Assembly (NCBI GenBank): GCA_937915965.1 | Contig: CALGHC010000289.1 | Span: 1 to 20,675, forward strand | Direction of reading: 5' to 3' | DNA length: 20,675 nucleotides | Origin: an uncultured Myxococcales bacterium | GTDB taxonomy: Bacteria; Myxococcota_A; UBA9042 | Shown here: piece after piece, positions 1 through 7,186 of the stretch | How positions within the stretch are numbered: position 1 is the stretch's first letter | Layout: each line of letters begins with the position of its first letter | Position numbers and translations under genes: made by a program | The notes under the pieces: generated by a model | Told to the model about the DNA's origin: nothing | What the model saw: only the letters and a program-made list of their open reading frames with translations | Databases searched by the model: none

Positions 1-4
1 AATC

Positions 5-886
5 GTGTCAAATGAGACAAGCAAGACCGTCGTCACTTGTGCCCTCACCGGCGTGCTCACCAACCCTGCCCAACATCCCGTGCCGGTCACCCCAGGGGAG
101 ATGGCCGACGAAGCCGAACGGGCCTGGAACGCAGGCGCTACGGTTGTTCACATCCATTTTCGCGACCAGGAGCCGGGTCTGGGGTGGATGCCATCGTGGG
201 ATCCGCAGGTCGCCCGCGCGATCAGCGACGCGATCCGCGCGCGCTGCCCCGGTCTCGTACAGAACTTCTCCACCGGCATCTTCGGCGATGACATCTCGGG
301 CCCGGTCTCCTGCTTGCGCGCCGGCCGCCCCGAGATGGCGGCCCTCAACGCCGGCACGCTCAACTACCTCAAGCTGCGCAGCAACGGAGACTGGGCCTGG
401 CCTCCGATGTCCTTCGACAACCCAGTCGACAAGGTTCAGCGCTTCATCGACGTCATGAGCGAGCTGGGGATTGTCCCGGAGTGCGAGTGCTTCGATACCG
501 GCATCGTCCGCAGCGTCGCGCTCTTTCGCGCCAATGGCATGCTGGCAGATCCCGTTCACATCTCCCTGGTCATGGGCGTGGCGAGCGGCATGCCGGCGCG
601 CCCAGAGTGGTTGCCCTTGTTGGTTGAAGAGATGCCCGCCGGCGCCTTGTGGCAGACGATCGTGATCGGCCGCGAGGAGGTCTGGCCGGTCCACCGCCGC
701 GCGGTCGAGCTGGGCGGTCATGTGCGCACAGGCCTTGAGGACACCTTCTACCTGCCCGACGGCACCAAGGCGACGAGCAATGGCCCGCTGATCGAGGCCC
801 TGGTGGCGCTGGTTCAGGAGGCAGGCGGCGAGGTCGCCACCGCCGAAGAGACGCGGCGCATCATCGGCGTTGCGTCACGCGATTGA
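5..886 (+). CDS. beta-keto acid cleavage enzyme (BKACE / DUF849 family)
   Basis: Cytoplasmic Zn-dependent enzyme of the BKACE family (founder Kce, 3-keto-5-aminohexanoate cleavage enzyme), which condenses a beta-keto acid with acetyl-CoA to give a CoA ester and acetoacetate. The 293-aa length is normal for the family. Visible hallmarks are the N-terminal TCALTGVLTNP strand, the HIH metal pair at H49/H51, and the C-terminal VRTGLED motif (R241, E245, D246), which supplies the third metal ligand and active-site acid/base residues in Kce. The start is GTG at 5. Only four bases lie upstream, so its ribosome site cannot be judged, but the family N-terminus begins a few residues before TCALTG, so the gene is probably complete. 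The substrate cannot be told from sequence, because family members differ widely and the upstream neighbours are outside the window. Its last 12 bases overlap the 3' end of convergent glgA. Confidence 0.9.
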   Translation: MSNETSKTVVTCALTGVLTNPAQHPVPVTPGEMADEAERAWNAGATVVHIHFRDQEPGLGWMPSWDPQVARAISDAIRARCPGLVQNFSTGIFGDDISGPVSCLRAGRPEMAALNAGTLNYLKLRSNGDWAWPPMSFDNPVDKVQRFIDVMSELGIVPECECFDTGIVRSVALFRANGMLADPVHISLVMGVASGMPARPEWLPLLVEEMPAGALWQTIVIGREEVWPVHRRAVELGGHVRTGLEDTFYLPDGTKATSNGPLIEALVALVQEAGGEVATAEETRRIIGVASRD

Positions 887-2380
887 GCCGTCGCGGTCGG
901 CCAGCAGGCTGGCGTAGAGCGCACCGAACGCCCGCGCCGGCCGGTTCCAGCTGAAGTCCGTCGCCATGCCGGTCTGCATGATCCGGAACCAGATGTCGGG
1001 CTGGTAGCGGTACTGGCGGATCGCTCGCTCGACGGTCGAGCGGAAGGTCTCGAAGCTCGCCCCCTCGAAGCGGTAGCCCGTGGCCTCGCCTCGCTCGATC
1101 GAGGTGGCGTCTGCGTCGATGACGGTGTCTCGCAGCCCGCCGACCGCGTGGGCGACCGGTACCGTGCCGTAGGCCATCGAATACATCTGGTTGAGCCCGC
1201 ACGGCTCGTATCGGCTCGGCATCAGGAAGATGTCCGAGCCGGCCTCGATGCGGTGGGCGAGGCCGTCGTCGAAGCCGATGCGCACGACGAGTCGGTCGCC
1301 ATAGTGACGCGCCAACTCGGTGAATCTTCGCTCGAGCGACGGGTCGCCGGCCCCGAGTACGACGAGGTGCGCCCCGAGGGAGTGCAGCTGTGGCACCAGG
1401 TCGGCGACCAGGTCCAGGCCCTTCTGACCGGCGAAGCGCGCGATCACCGCGAGGATCGGCTCGTTGGTCGCGGGCTGCAGACCGAGCTCGCTCGCGAGCG
1501 CCTCGCGGCACGCGAGCTTGCCATCGAGCGAGTCGGCGTCGTAGTTGGCGGCGAGCCAGCGGTCCGTGCGCGGGTCCCAGGCGTGCGTGTCGATGCCGTT
1601 GAGGATGCCGTGCAGCTTGGCGGAATGCAGCCTCAGGAAGCCATCCAGGCCCCAGCCGAACTCTGCGGTCTGGATCTCGCCGGCGTAGGTTGGGCTGACG
1701 GTGGTGACCGCGTCGGCCGCGTGCAGCCCTCCTTTGAGCAGGTTGACCCGGTCCCAGAACTCCAGGCCGTCGAGCGTGAAGAGCGACCAGGGCAGACCGA
1801 GACGTTCCATCGTCTCTTTCGGGAAGACCCCTTGGTAGCCCAGGTTGTGGATGGTGAAGACAGTACGAGTCGCCGGCAGCCGCTCGCGGTAGCGTTCGGA
1901 CAGGTAGGTCGGCACCAGCGCAGCCTGCCAGTCGTGGGCGTGCAGGATGTCGGGCGGCCCGCCGAGCAGCTCCGTTGCCGCCTCGAGTACGGCGAGGCAG
2001 AGGAAACCGAAGCGGTCGGCGTTGTCGCCGTAGTCCTCGAAATTGCTACTGACGTACAGACCGTCGCGTTCGTATAGCTCGGCGCACTCCAAGAAGAAGA
2101 CGTCGCCACCTCCCTCTTCGTGGTGGCGGACGAAGCGGCCATTGAGCGGGCGGTCGCCCATCATCAGCGAAACACGGACACCTGTGTCTTCAAGCTGGTG
2201 TCCCAAGCGGGCCGCATTTGCCGCGGCCTGCCGGTACAGCGGCGTAAACACCGAGACGCGCTCGATGCCGAGCTCGGCGCGCAGCTCGTGCAGGGCGGCG
2301 GGCAGGGCGCCGGATACCTCGGCGAGGCCTCCGGTCATCGACCAGGGCGCGACCTCCGAACTGATCATCGCGATGCGCAT
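875..2380 (-). CDS. glgA: glycogen synthase (ADP-glucose type, GT5)
   Basis: Transfers glucose from ADP-glucose to the non-reducing end of alpha-1,4-glucan in the cytoplasm. The 501-aa protein (E. coli GlgA is 477) has a GT5 N-terminal domain with TGGLAEVSGALPAAL at residues 16-30, HAHDWQ at 147-152 and TIHNLGYQG near 176-184. The GT-B C-terminal domain has ARFAGQKGLDL (R315, K320, matching E. coli R300 and K305) and SRYEPCGLNQMY with catalytic-region E392. The oddity is Met15, where E. coli GlgA has Lys15 of the KTGGL motif, which contacts ADP-glucose. The start is ATG at 2380 with GGAG five bases upstream. It lies 72 bp downstream of glgC in the same direction and is probably cotranscribed. 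No glgB, glgP or glgX is in the window. Confidence 0.94.
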   Translation of the reverse strand: MRIAMISSEVAPWSMTGGLAEVSGALPAALHELRAELGIERVSVFTPLYRQAAANAARLGHQLEDTGVRVSLMMGDRPLNGRFVRHHEEGGGDVFFLECAELYERDGLYVSSNFEDYGDNADRFGFLCLAVLEAATELLGGPPDILHAHDWQAALVPTYLSERYRERLPATRTVFTIHNLGYQGVFPKETMERLGLPWSLFTLDGLEFWDRVNLLKGGLHAADAVTTVSPTYAGEIQTAEFGWGLDGFLRLHSAKLHGILNGIDTHAWDPRTDRWLAANYDADSLDGKLACREALASELGLQPATNEPILAVIARFAGQKGLDLVADLVPQLHSLGAHLVVLGAGDPSLERRFTELARHYGDRLVVRIGFDDGLAHRIEAGSDIFLMPSRYEPCGLNQMYSMAYGTVPVAHAVGGLRDTVIDADATSIERGEATGYRFEGASFETFRSTVERAIRQYRYQPDIWFRIMQTGMATDFSWNRPARAFGALYASLLADRDGSIA

Positions 2381-2452
2381 GCGGACTCCGTCGGTACTAC
2401 GCGGGGGTGTCTTCTGCGGTGGACCGTCGTGGGGGGAAGCCCGAGCGACGAT

Positions 2453-3853
2453 TCAGGGGGCGTCGGGGCCGAAGCGCGCGAAACGCGGTCCGACCGAATC
2501 ATGGCTGTGACGGCTGCGGGCCGAGGTGACCCAGCTGACCTCGCGGCCATCGAGAGCCTCGGCGGTAGCGGGGTCATTGGCGAGCAGGAACTCCATGTCC
2601 TGGGCGATCTCGATGGGGCCGTTTCGGGGCACATGGGTCCCCTTGGGCAGCGTGACGATGCCGGATTGGGTGCGAAACGGGAAGCGCGCCGAGTCGAACT
2701 CGGCATCTTCGCCGATGACGGCCCCCGGGGCGATGCTACAGTTCTTGTCCATCAGAACGCGGCGGATGCGCGCACCCGCGCCGACGTCGCAGCCGCTCAA
2801 GATGACGCAGTCCTCGACGCGCGCGTCGACGTGAAAGGCGCAGTCGTAGCCCGACAACACCCGGTAGAGGCGGGCTCCATGCACGATCGATCCCTCACAG
2901 ACCAACGAGTCGATGATCTCCCCCGGCGAGCCCGTCCGCGTGTCACGCACGAAGCGGGCGGGTGGGTAGTTGCGCTGTGCCGAGCGGATCGGCCAGCTAC
3001 GGTTGTAGAGGTTGAACTCGGGCAGCGCGCTGCGCAGATCCATGTTCGCTTCGAAGTAGGCGTCGATGGTGCCGACGTCGCGCCAGTACGGGCGGGCGTC
3101 GTCGGGCTCCCCGGGAATGCGGTTGCGCCCGAAGTCGTAGGCGAAGACCGGCTCGCCGCGTTCGACCATGCCGGGGATGATGTCCTTGCCGAAGTCGTGG
3201 CTTGACATGGGGTCGCGCGCGTCGGCGAGCAGGATCTCCTCGATGACGTCGCGGCGAAAGATGTAATTACCCATTGAAACCAAACAGGTGTCCGGCTTTC
3301 CGGGCATCGGCTCGGGCTTGTCTGGTTTCTCCTGGAATCCGATGATCCGGCCATCGTCGTCGACCTGGATGACGCCAAACTGGTGCGCTTCGCTGCGGGG
3401 CACCGGGAAGGCCGCCACCGTCAGCGCAGCTTCTTTGTCGATATGGTCACGCTGCATCTGGTCGACGGCGACCTTGTAGATGTGGTCGCCACCGAAGATC
3501 GCGACGTGATTGGGATTCGTATCCTGGATCAAGTTCAGGTTCTGAAAGACCGCGTCCGCGGTGCCCTCGTACCAGTGCGATCCGTGTCGCATCTGCGCGG
3601 GAACCGACTCGATGAAGTGCCCCATCGCGCCGCCATAATTCCAGTTGCGGCTGAGATGGTGGATGAGGCTCGACGCCATGTACTGCGTCAGGACGTAGAT
3701 GTGGCCAAAGCCGGAGTTGACGAAGCTCGACAGGACGAGGTCGATGATCCGGTAGCGGCCGCCGAACGGCACGGCCGGCTTGGCGCGGTGGCAGGTGAGT
3801 GGGGCGAGGCGCGATCCTTTGCCGCCTGCAAGGATCATGACGAGGGTCTTCAT
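2453..3853 (-). CDS. glgC: glucose-1-phosphate adenylyltransferase (ADP-glucose pyrophosphorylase)
   Basis: Makes ADP-glucose and PPi from ATP and glucose-1-phosphate, the committed step of bacterial glycogen synthesis. The 466-aa protein has the nucleotidyltransferase signature GGKGSRLAPLT at 10-20, the allosteric/ATP-side segment AKPAVPFGGRYRIID (24-38), the catalytic GGDHIYK at 121-127 (D123) and the glucose-1-phosphate motif FQEKP at 173-177. VGTIDAYFEANMDL follows near 260-273, then a left-handed beta-helix region at roughly 310-400. It is about 40 residues longer than typical bacterial GlgC, the extra being a polar C-terminal tail (about 424-466). The start is ATG at 3853 with a strong GGAGG site seven bases upstream. 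It is first gene of the glgC-glgA pair, divergent from sodC, with a promoter candidate at 3905-3932. Confidence 0.95.
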   Translation of the reverse strand: MKTLVMILAGGKGSRLAPLTCHRAKPAVPFGGRYRIIDLVLSSFVNSGFGHIYVLTQYMASSLIHHLSRNWNYGGAMGHFIESVPAQMRHGSHWYEGTADAVFQNLNLIQDTNPNHVAIFGGDHIYKVAVDQMQRDHIDKEAALTVAAFPVPRSEAHQFGVIQVDDDGRIIGFQEKPDKPEPMPGKPDTCLVSMGNYIFRRDVIEEILLADARDPMSSHDFGKDIIPGMVERGEPVFAYDFGRNRIPGEPDDARPYWRDVGTIDAYFEANMDLRSALPEFNLYNRSWPIRSAQRNYPPARFVRDTRTGSPGEIIDSLVCEGSIVHGARLYRVLSGYDCAFHVDARVEDCVILSGCDVGAGARIRRVLMDKNCSIAPGAVIGEDAEFDSARFPFRTQSGIVTLPKGTHVPRNGPIEIAQDMEFLLANDPATAEALDGREVSWVTSARSRHSHDSVGPRFARFGPDAP

Positions 3854-3904
3854 GCCAGATCCTCCGCGACGGTTGAATCGCAGCGTATCGCGACCGTCGG
3901 CTGG

Positions 3905-3932
3905 AGGCTATCGGTAGCGTTGGGGGTGTCAA
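3905..3932 (-). promoter_or_regulatory. candidate sigma70-type promoter of glgC
   Basis: Read on the minus strand there is a perfect TTGACA (-35, at 3932-3927), a 16-base spacer, and TAGCCT (-10, at 3910-3905). The -10 matches the consensus at three of six positions, including the first two and the last. This would start transcription near 3898, leaving a leader of about 45 bases before the glgC ATG at 3853. The assignment rests on the sequence match and position only. Sigma factor preferences in this lineage are not visible here. Confidence 0.4.
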
Positions 3933-3992
3933 CTGTCGTGTGCCAGGCTTCGCTGCAGCGGCCTGCATCCGGGCACGCGCGCAACCTCGTCG

Positions 3993-4126
3993 GTCTGCCC
4001 GCGCAGACGCTTTGGTCTGCCGGCGCGACCACGTTGATCTGCCCGCGCAATCACGTTGATCTGCCCGCGCAATCACGTTTGTCTGCCCGCACAACCAACG
4101 TTTGTCTGCCCGCACAACCAATGGGG
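3993..4126. repeat. 22-bp direct tandem repeat array, six clear copies
   Basis: Copies start at 3993, 4015, 4037, 4059, 4081 and 4104, giving intervals of 22, 22, 22, 22 and 23. The shared core is RTCTGCCCGCRCA followed by AYCACGTT. Copies 3 and 4 are nearly identical, copies 5 and 6 share the variant CCGCACAACCAA, and copies 1 and 2 are more diverged. A degenerate seventh copy (GCGCGCAACCTCGT) precedes at about 3971-3992. There are no spacers, so it is not a CRISPR. A 22-bp period is close to two helical turns, so the units would face nearly the same side of the helix. It lies about 60 bp upstream of the candidate glgC -35 and about 140 bp upstream of the sodC start. It could be an operator array or a simple minisatellite. 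Confidence 0.9.
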
Positions 4127-4268
4127 ACCACACGGGAGCCGCGCGCGGAGCTTGTCTTCGTCGCGGGTGGTGCTAGCGTCCCAGGCGGTTCGCTCTCCCC
4201 CGCCGCGCGCTTGCTGCGCTGGCGTTGCGAGTGCGCCATCTTCGCGACGTAACCCCGATGAGGATACC

Positions 4269-4895
4269 ATGCAGAGCATCACGCCCGCCGTCTCACCCCC
4301 AACCCCACACCATCGCGCGACGGGTGCGACGGGCGCGACGGGTGCGACGGGCGCGACGGGCGCGACCCACTTCATCGTCCTCGCGGCTCTGTTGGTGATC
4401 GCTGCTTGCGCGAAGAATGAGGCGGCCGCTGACGAGGCGGCTGCGCCGGCTCGGGCTCGCGCCGAGCTCAAGGCCACAGCAGGCAACAGCGTCTCGGGTC
4501 AGGTCGTCTTCACCGCCGTTGAGGGTGGTGTCCAGGTCGTCGCCAACCTCACCGGGCTGACGCCTGGCGATCATGGCTTCCACGTGCACGAGACTGGTGA
4601 CTGCAGCGCCCCGGATGGCACCTCTGCCGGCGGCCATTTCAACCCGGCAGGCCACGACCACGCCGGTCCCGACTCGGCGGCGCGCCACAGCGGTGACCTC
4701 GGCAACCTGGTCGCCGACGCCGACGGCAAGGCGGTCTACGAACGGCTCGACAAGGTGATCATGCTGGGCGGCGACCACACAATCGTGGGTCGCGGCGTGA
4801 TCGTGCACGCCGGCGCCGACGATCTGAAGTCACAGCCCACCGGCGGCGCGGGCAAGCGCGTCGCCTGCGGTGTGATCGAAGTGGTCGCCGATTGA
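4269..4895 (+). CDS. sodC: Cu/Zn superoxide dismutase, lipoprotein
   Basis: Dismutates superoxide outside the cytoplasm. The 208-aa product has an unusually long N-terminal region containing (ATG)5 tripeptide repeats (residues 17-31), a hydrophobic segment, and a lipobox VIAAC with C47 as the predicted lipidated residue. The Cu/Zn SOD domain (about 66-206) has all expected ligands: copper H105, H107, H123 and H180; zinc H123, H131, H140 and D143. The disulfide pair C112/C200 and active-site R197 (in GAGKRVACG) are also present. I chose ATG at 4269 because GAGG sits five bases upstream and the lipoprotein signal follows. A longer open frame reaching back to 4056 runs through the 22-bp repeats and has no ribosome site. 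The gene is divergent from glgC and convergent with the alpha/beta hydrolase. Confidence 0.94.
   Translation: MQSITPAVSPPTPHHRATGATGATGATGATGATHFIVLAALLVIAACAKNEAAADEAAAPARARAELKATAGNSVSGQVVFTAVEGGVQVVANLTGLTPGDHGFHVHETGDCSAPDGTSAGGHFNPAGHDHAGPDSAARHSGDLGNLVADADGKAVYERLDKVIMLGGDHTIVGRGVIVHAGADDLKSQPTGGAGKRVACGVIEVVAD
4317..4366 (+). repeat. 9-bp in-frame tandem repeat in the sodC signal region
   Basis: Five full copies and one partial copy of GCGACGGGY lie head to tail. Each encodes Ala-Thr-Gly, so a copy-number change would keep frame. The repeat lies just before the hydrophobic core of the lipoprotein signal peptide and lengthens its N-terminal region to more than 30 residues, well beyond the usual few. 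The copies differ only in the third base of the Gly codon, consistent with recent slippage. Confidence 0.9.
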
Positions 4896-4921
4896 GTCTG
4901 CGCCTGGGCGCCCCACGTCGC

Positions 4922-4938
4922 CGACCTGATGCAGGTCG
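4922..4938. terminator. small hairpin between convergent sodC and hydrolase genes
   Basis: CGACCTG and CAGGTCG form a perfect 7-bp inverted repeat with a 3-base ATG loop, in the 51-bp gap between the stops of sodC and the alpha/beta hydrolase. A T-tract is missing on both strands, so if it works as a bidirectional terminator it is not of the classical intrinsic type. Confidence 0.3.
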
Positions 4939-4946
4939 CCGCCGCC

Positions 4947-5849
4947 TCAGAGGTGTGGCGTGTGCTGCGCGAGGAAGCTGCGCATCACGCGCGCCAGCCG
5001 AGCGGTCGCCTCAAGATGGGGGCAGTGGCCACATCCATCGAGCATCACCAGCTCCGCCATCGGGATCGCGTCGAGGTAGGCGCGTGCGTTGCCCGGGTGG
5101 ACTACGCGCTCGTCGCGGCCAGAGACGATCAAGGTGGGCACATGGATGGCGCCGAGGTCGACTGCCACGCCTTCGCCCTCTTCGGGATCCATCAGCCGAG
5201 CGAAGTGCTGCTCATGTTCGCCGCGACGGGCCGACCACTGCGCCGCAAGATGGCGGCGCAGGGCGCGCGGGAACGGCGGCCGGCCTGAGAAGGAGAACGT
5301 CAGCAGGTGGTCGAAATCGGCGAGGCTTCTCGTCAGAAGCGGGTTCTTGCCGGCCAGGACCAGGCGCTCGAACTCAGCATCGAGACCGAGCGGACCCGCC
5401 GCCGAGATCAGCATCAACGTGCGCAGGCGCTCGCCGTGTCGCACCGCAAAGCTGGCCGCCACCGCCCCGCCCATCGACTGGCCAGCGACGTGCGCTTGCC
5501 CCACGTCCGCGACATCGAGCAGGTCGGCGAGGAAGTCTGCCTGCGCCGGCACGCTCGCTCGAGCCGACGGGATCGGGTCGGCCTCGCCGAATCCCGGCAG
5601 GTCGGGGATCAGCAACTCGAAGCCCTTGCGCAGCCAGAGCGACAGCATCGCCCACGTCTCGCCTCGGTCGCCAAAGCCGTGGACGAGCAGCAAAGGCGGC
5701 CCCTCGCCACCTCGCAACAAGGGGATCCGCAAGCCGTTGACCGTGATCACCTGGCGCCGCAGGCCGGTGGTGTGGGCGTGTAGACGCCGCGCCGCCTGGT
5801 ACTGCAGGCGGCCCAGGCGGTGTTCGGCCATGGCAAGGCGGCGTCTCAT
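4947..5849 (-). CDS. alpha/beta-fold hydrolase
   Basis: A 300-aa single-domain alpha/beta hydrolase. The catalytic triad is readable: nucleophile S125 in GQSMGG, acid D246 in SGRDERVVHP, and H275 in GCGHCPHLE. The oxyanion-hole segment LLLVHGFGD lies at 54-61. A cap region with several Pro and aromatic residues (about 150-225) sits between the strands. It resembles esterases and C-C bond hydrolases, but the substrate cannot be read from sequence. The N-terminus is rich in Arg and has no signal peptide, so it is probably cytoplasmic. The start is uncertain: ATG at 5849 and ATG at 5831 both lack a good ribosome site. It is the last gene of the minus-strand block, 131 bp downstream of the aminotransferase across a 15-bp repeat. 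Confidence 0.88.
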   Translation of the reverse strand: MRRRLAMAEHRLGRLQYQAARRLHAHTTGLRRQVITVNGLRIPLLRGGEGPPLLLVHGFGDRGETWAMLSLWLRKGFELLIPDLPGFGEADPIPSARASVPAQADFLADLLDVADVGQAHVAGQSMGGAVAASFAVRHGERLRTLMLISAAGPLGLDAEFERLVLAGKNPLLTRSLADFDHLLTFSFSGRPPFPRALRRHLAAQWSARRGEHEQHFARLMDPEEGEGVAVDLGAIHVPTLIVSGRDERVVHPGNARAYLDAIPMAELVMLDGCGHCPHLEATARLARVMRSFLAQHTPHL

Positions 5850-5910
5850 CGGCGGCGGAGCATAGCGGCTGCGGGGGCGCGATGGTAGGAGCCCGGCCGG
5901 CTATTTCCCT

Positions 5911-5985
5911 GTCTGCCGCCCACCCGCGTACCGCCCACCCGCGTACCGCCTACCCCCGCGAAGCCTACTCCGCGTACCGCCTACC
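5911..5985. repeat. 15-bp tandem repeat between aminotransferase and hydrolase
   Basis: Five consecutive 15-bp units start at 5911, 5926, 5941, 5956 and 5971. The consensus is GCGTACCGCCYACCC. Units 2 and 3 differ by one base, while unit 4 is the most diverged. The last unit overlaps the stop codon of the aminotransferase (5981-5983), so the array begins exactly where coding ends. No protein reading is supported. Confidence 0.85.
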
Positions 5986-7144
5986 CGGCCGCTCGCGTCG
6001 CAACTCGCGCGACCAGCCGCTCGACGCCCTCTCGAAACCCCGACGGTTCGGCGATCAGGCTCACCACCAACCAGCCCTCGCCGGCGAAGTCGTAGAACCA
6101 TCCCGGGTGAACGATGACCCCGTCTCGCTCGACCAGCTCGAGCGCCCAGGCCTCGTCGCTCTGCAGACGTGGCAGCCGCAGGCAGGCGCTCCAGCCACCT
6201 TCGACACGCGGTACGCTGATGGCGCTGTCGGCTGTCCGCTCGCGCAAGAACGCCAAGTTGTCACAACAGCGCGCGCGGATGGACAGCCGCGTCGACGCGC
6301 TCGCAGCGATCAGGTGCGGCAGAGCCAGTTGTACGGGCGTGGCAACCGACAAGAATGTATCGGCGATCCACTCCAACCCCTCAAGCAGGTCGTTCACCAC
6401 CGCTTCGGGGCCGCCGGCAGCGATCCAAGCGAGCTTGAGCTGCGGCAATCCGGCGCTCTTCGACAGGCCGCCCAGCGCGAATACGGGCACCTCCAGGCAG
6501 GCGAGAACCGATGCGACAGCGTCAGTGTGCGTCTCCAGGGGGCAGTCTGCGAAGACCTCGTCACCGATGAGCGGCAGTCCTGGCGCGGCGAGCACCGCGA
6601 GGTCGGCCGCCGAGATCATCTGCCCGGTCGGGTTGTTCGGGTTGACGGTCACGATCGCCCGACACCCTGGGCCGACGGCCGTCGCGAGCGAATCGGGGTC
6701 CACGCGCCATCGCCCTTCCCATTCAAGGCGATACGGCCGCGTCTCGACGCCGACCAGCCGAGCGATGTGGTCGAGCAGCGGGTAGCTTGGCGCCGGCACC
6801 GCGACCGAGTCACCGGGGTCGCAGAGCAGCGTGAACAGCCAGGCGTACGCTTCGCTGGTGCTCGCCGTCAGGACGATTCGATCGGCGTCGACCACCAGGC
6901 CGCGCGTCTCGAGGTGGGCAGCGACGGCGGCGCGGGCGCTGGTGACGCCGAACGGTGCTGGCTCGTACGCGCAGCCCCGCGCTTCGCCCAAGGGCGTGAT
7001 CAGACCAGAGACTCGGGGCAGGCCGGCCGTCGTCGGGTTGCTGTGGGTGAGGTCGATGAGCGGAAGCTCGGCGGCGCGCGCCTTCGCCACGGCCGCGCTC
7101 AATAGGTTGGCGGCGCTGTCGAACTGCATGCGGCGCGAGCGCAT
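5981..7144 (-). CDS. PLP-dependent class I/II aminotransferase
   Basis: A 387-aa fold-type I aminotransferase that moves an amino group between an amino acid and a 2-oxo acid in the cytoplasm. Visible markers are the helix entry STSEAY (95-100) near the cofactor phosphate, Y121, the cofactor-ring motif NPNNPTG at 168-174, GDEVF with D195 expected to contact the pyridine nitrogen, and the Schiff-base lysine K229 in GGLSKSAGLPQLKLAW. The C-terminal part contains VEGGWSACLRLP and a VSLIAEPSG segment where the substrate-carboxylate Arg usually lies, but no Arg sits at the expected spot. Substrate specificity is therefore open. The start is ATG at 7144 with GGAG eight bases upstream. It lies 42 bp downstream of the Cys-rich secreted protein gene and may be read from the same transcript. 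Confidence 0.9.
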   Translation of the reverse strand: MRSRRMQFDSAANLLSAAVAKARAAELPLIDLTHSNPTTAGLPRVSGLITPLGEARGCAYEPAPFGVTSARAAVAAHLETRGLVVDADRIVLTASTSEAYAWLFTLLCDPGDSVAVPAPSYPLLDHIARLVGVETRPYRLEWEGRWRVDPDSLATAVGPGCRAIVTVNPNNPTGQMISAADLAVLAAPGLPLIGDEVFADCPLETHTDAVASVLACLEVPVFALGGLSKSAGLPQLKLAWIAAGGPEAVVNDLLEGLEWIADTFLSVATPVQLALPHLIAASASTRLSIRARCCDNLAFLRERTADSAISVPRVEGGWSACLRLPRLQSDEAWALELVERDGVIVHPGWFYDFAGEGWLVVSLIAEPSGFREGVERLVARVATRAAG

Positions 7145-7186
7145 CGGCCAGGCTCCGTGTTTGTGTCCGAGCCCGCGTGCCCTTCG

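Larger units (their letters stand above)
3854..4268. other. divergent intergenic region between glgC and sodC
   Basis: This is the longest gene-free stretch in the window (415 bp). It contains the glgC leader and promoter candidate (3854-3932), a spacer, a 22-bp tandem array (3971/3993-4126), and about 140 bp leading to sodC in which I see no convincing -35/-10 pair. Open frames cross it on both strands, but they have no ribosome site or recognisable protein, and on both strands they consist partly of translated repeat units, so I do not call a gene. Confidence 0.7.

Noticed and set aside
875..886. 12-bp overlap of BKACE and glgA 3' ends as a regulatory device
   Set aside because: Short convergent stop overlaps are common in compact genomes and nothing else points to a function.
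3993..4126. Possible CRISPR array
   Set aside because: Units abut directly with a 22-23 bp period and no unique spacers, and no cas gene is nearby.
4056..4268. Longer N-terminus for SodC starting at 4056
   Set aside because: It would translate the 22-bp repeats, and it has no ribosome site. ATG at 4269 has GAGG at the right distance and begins a lipoprotein signal.
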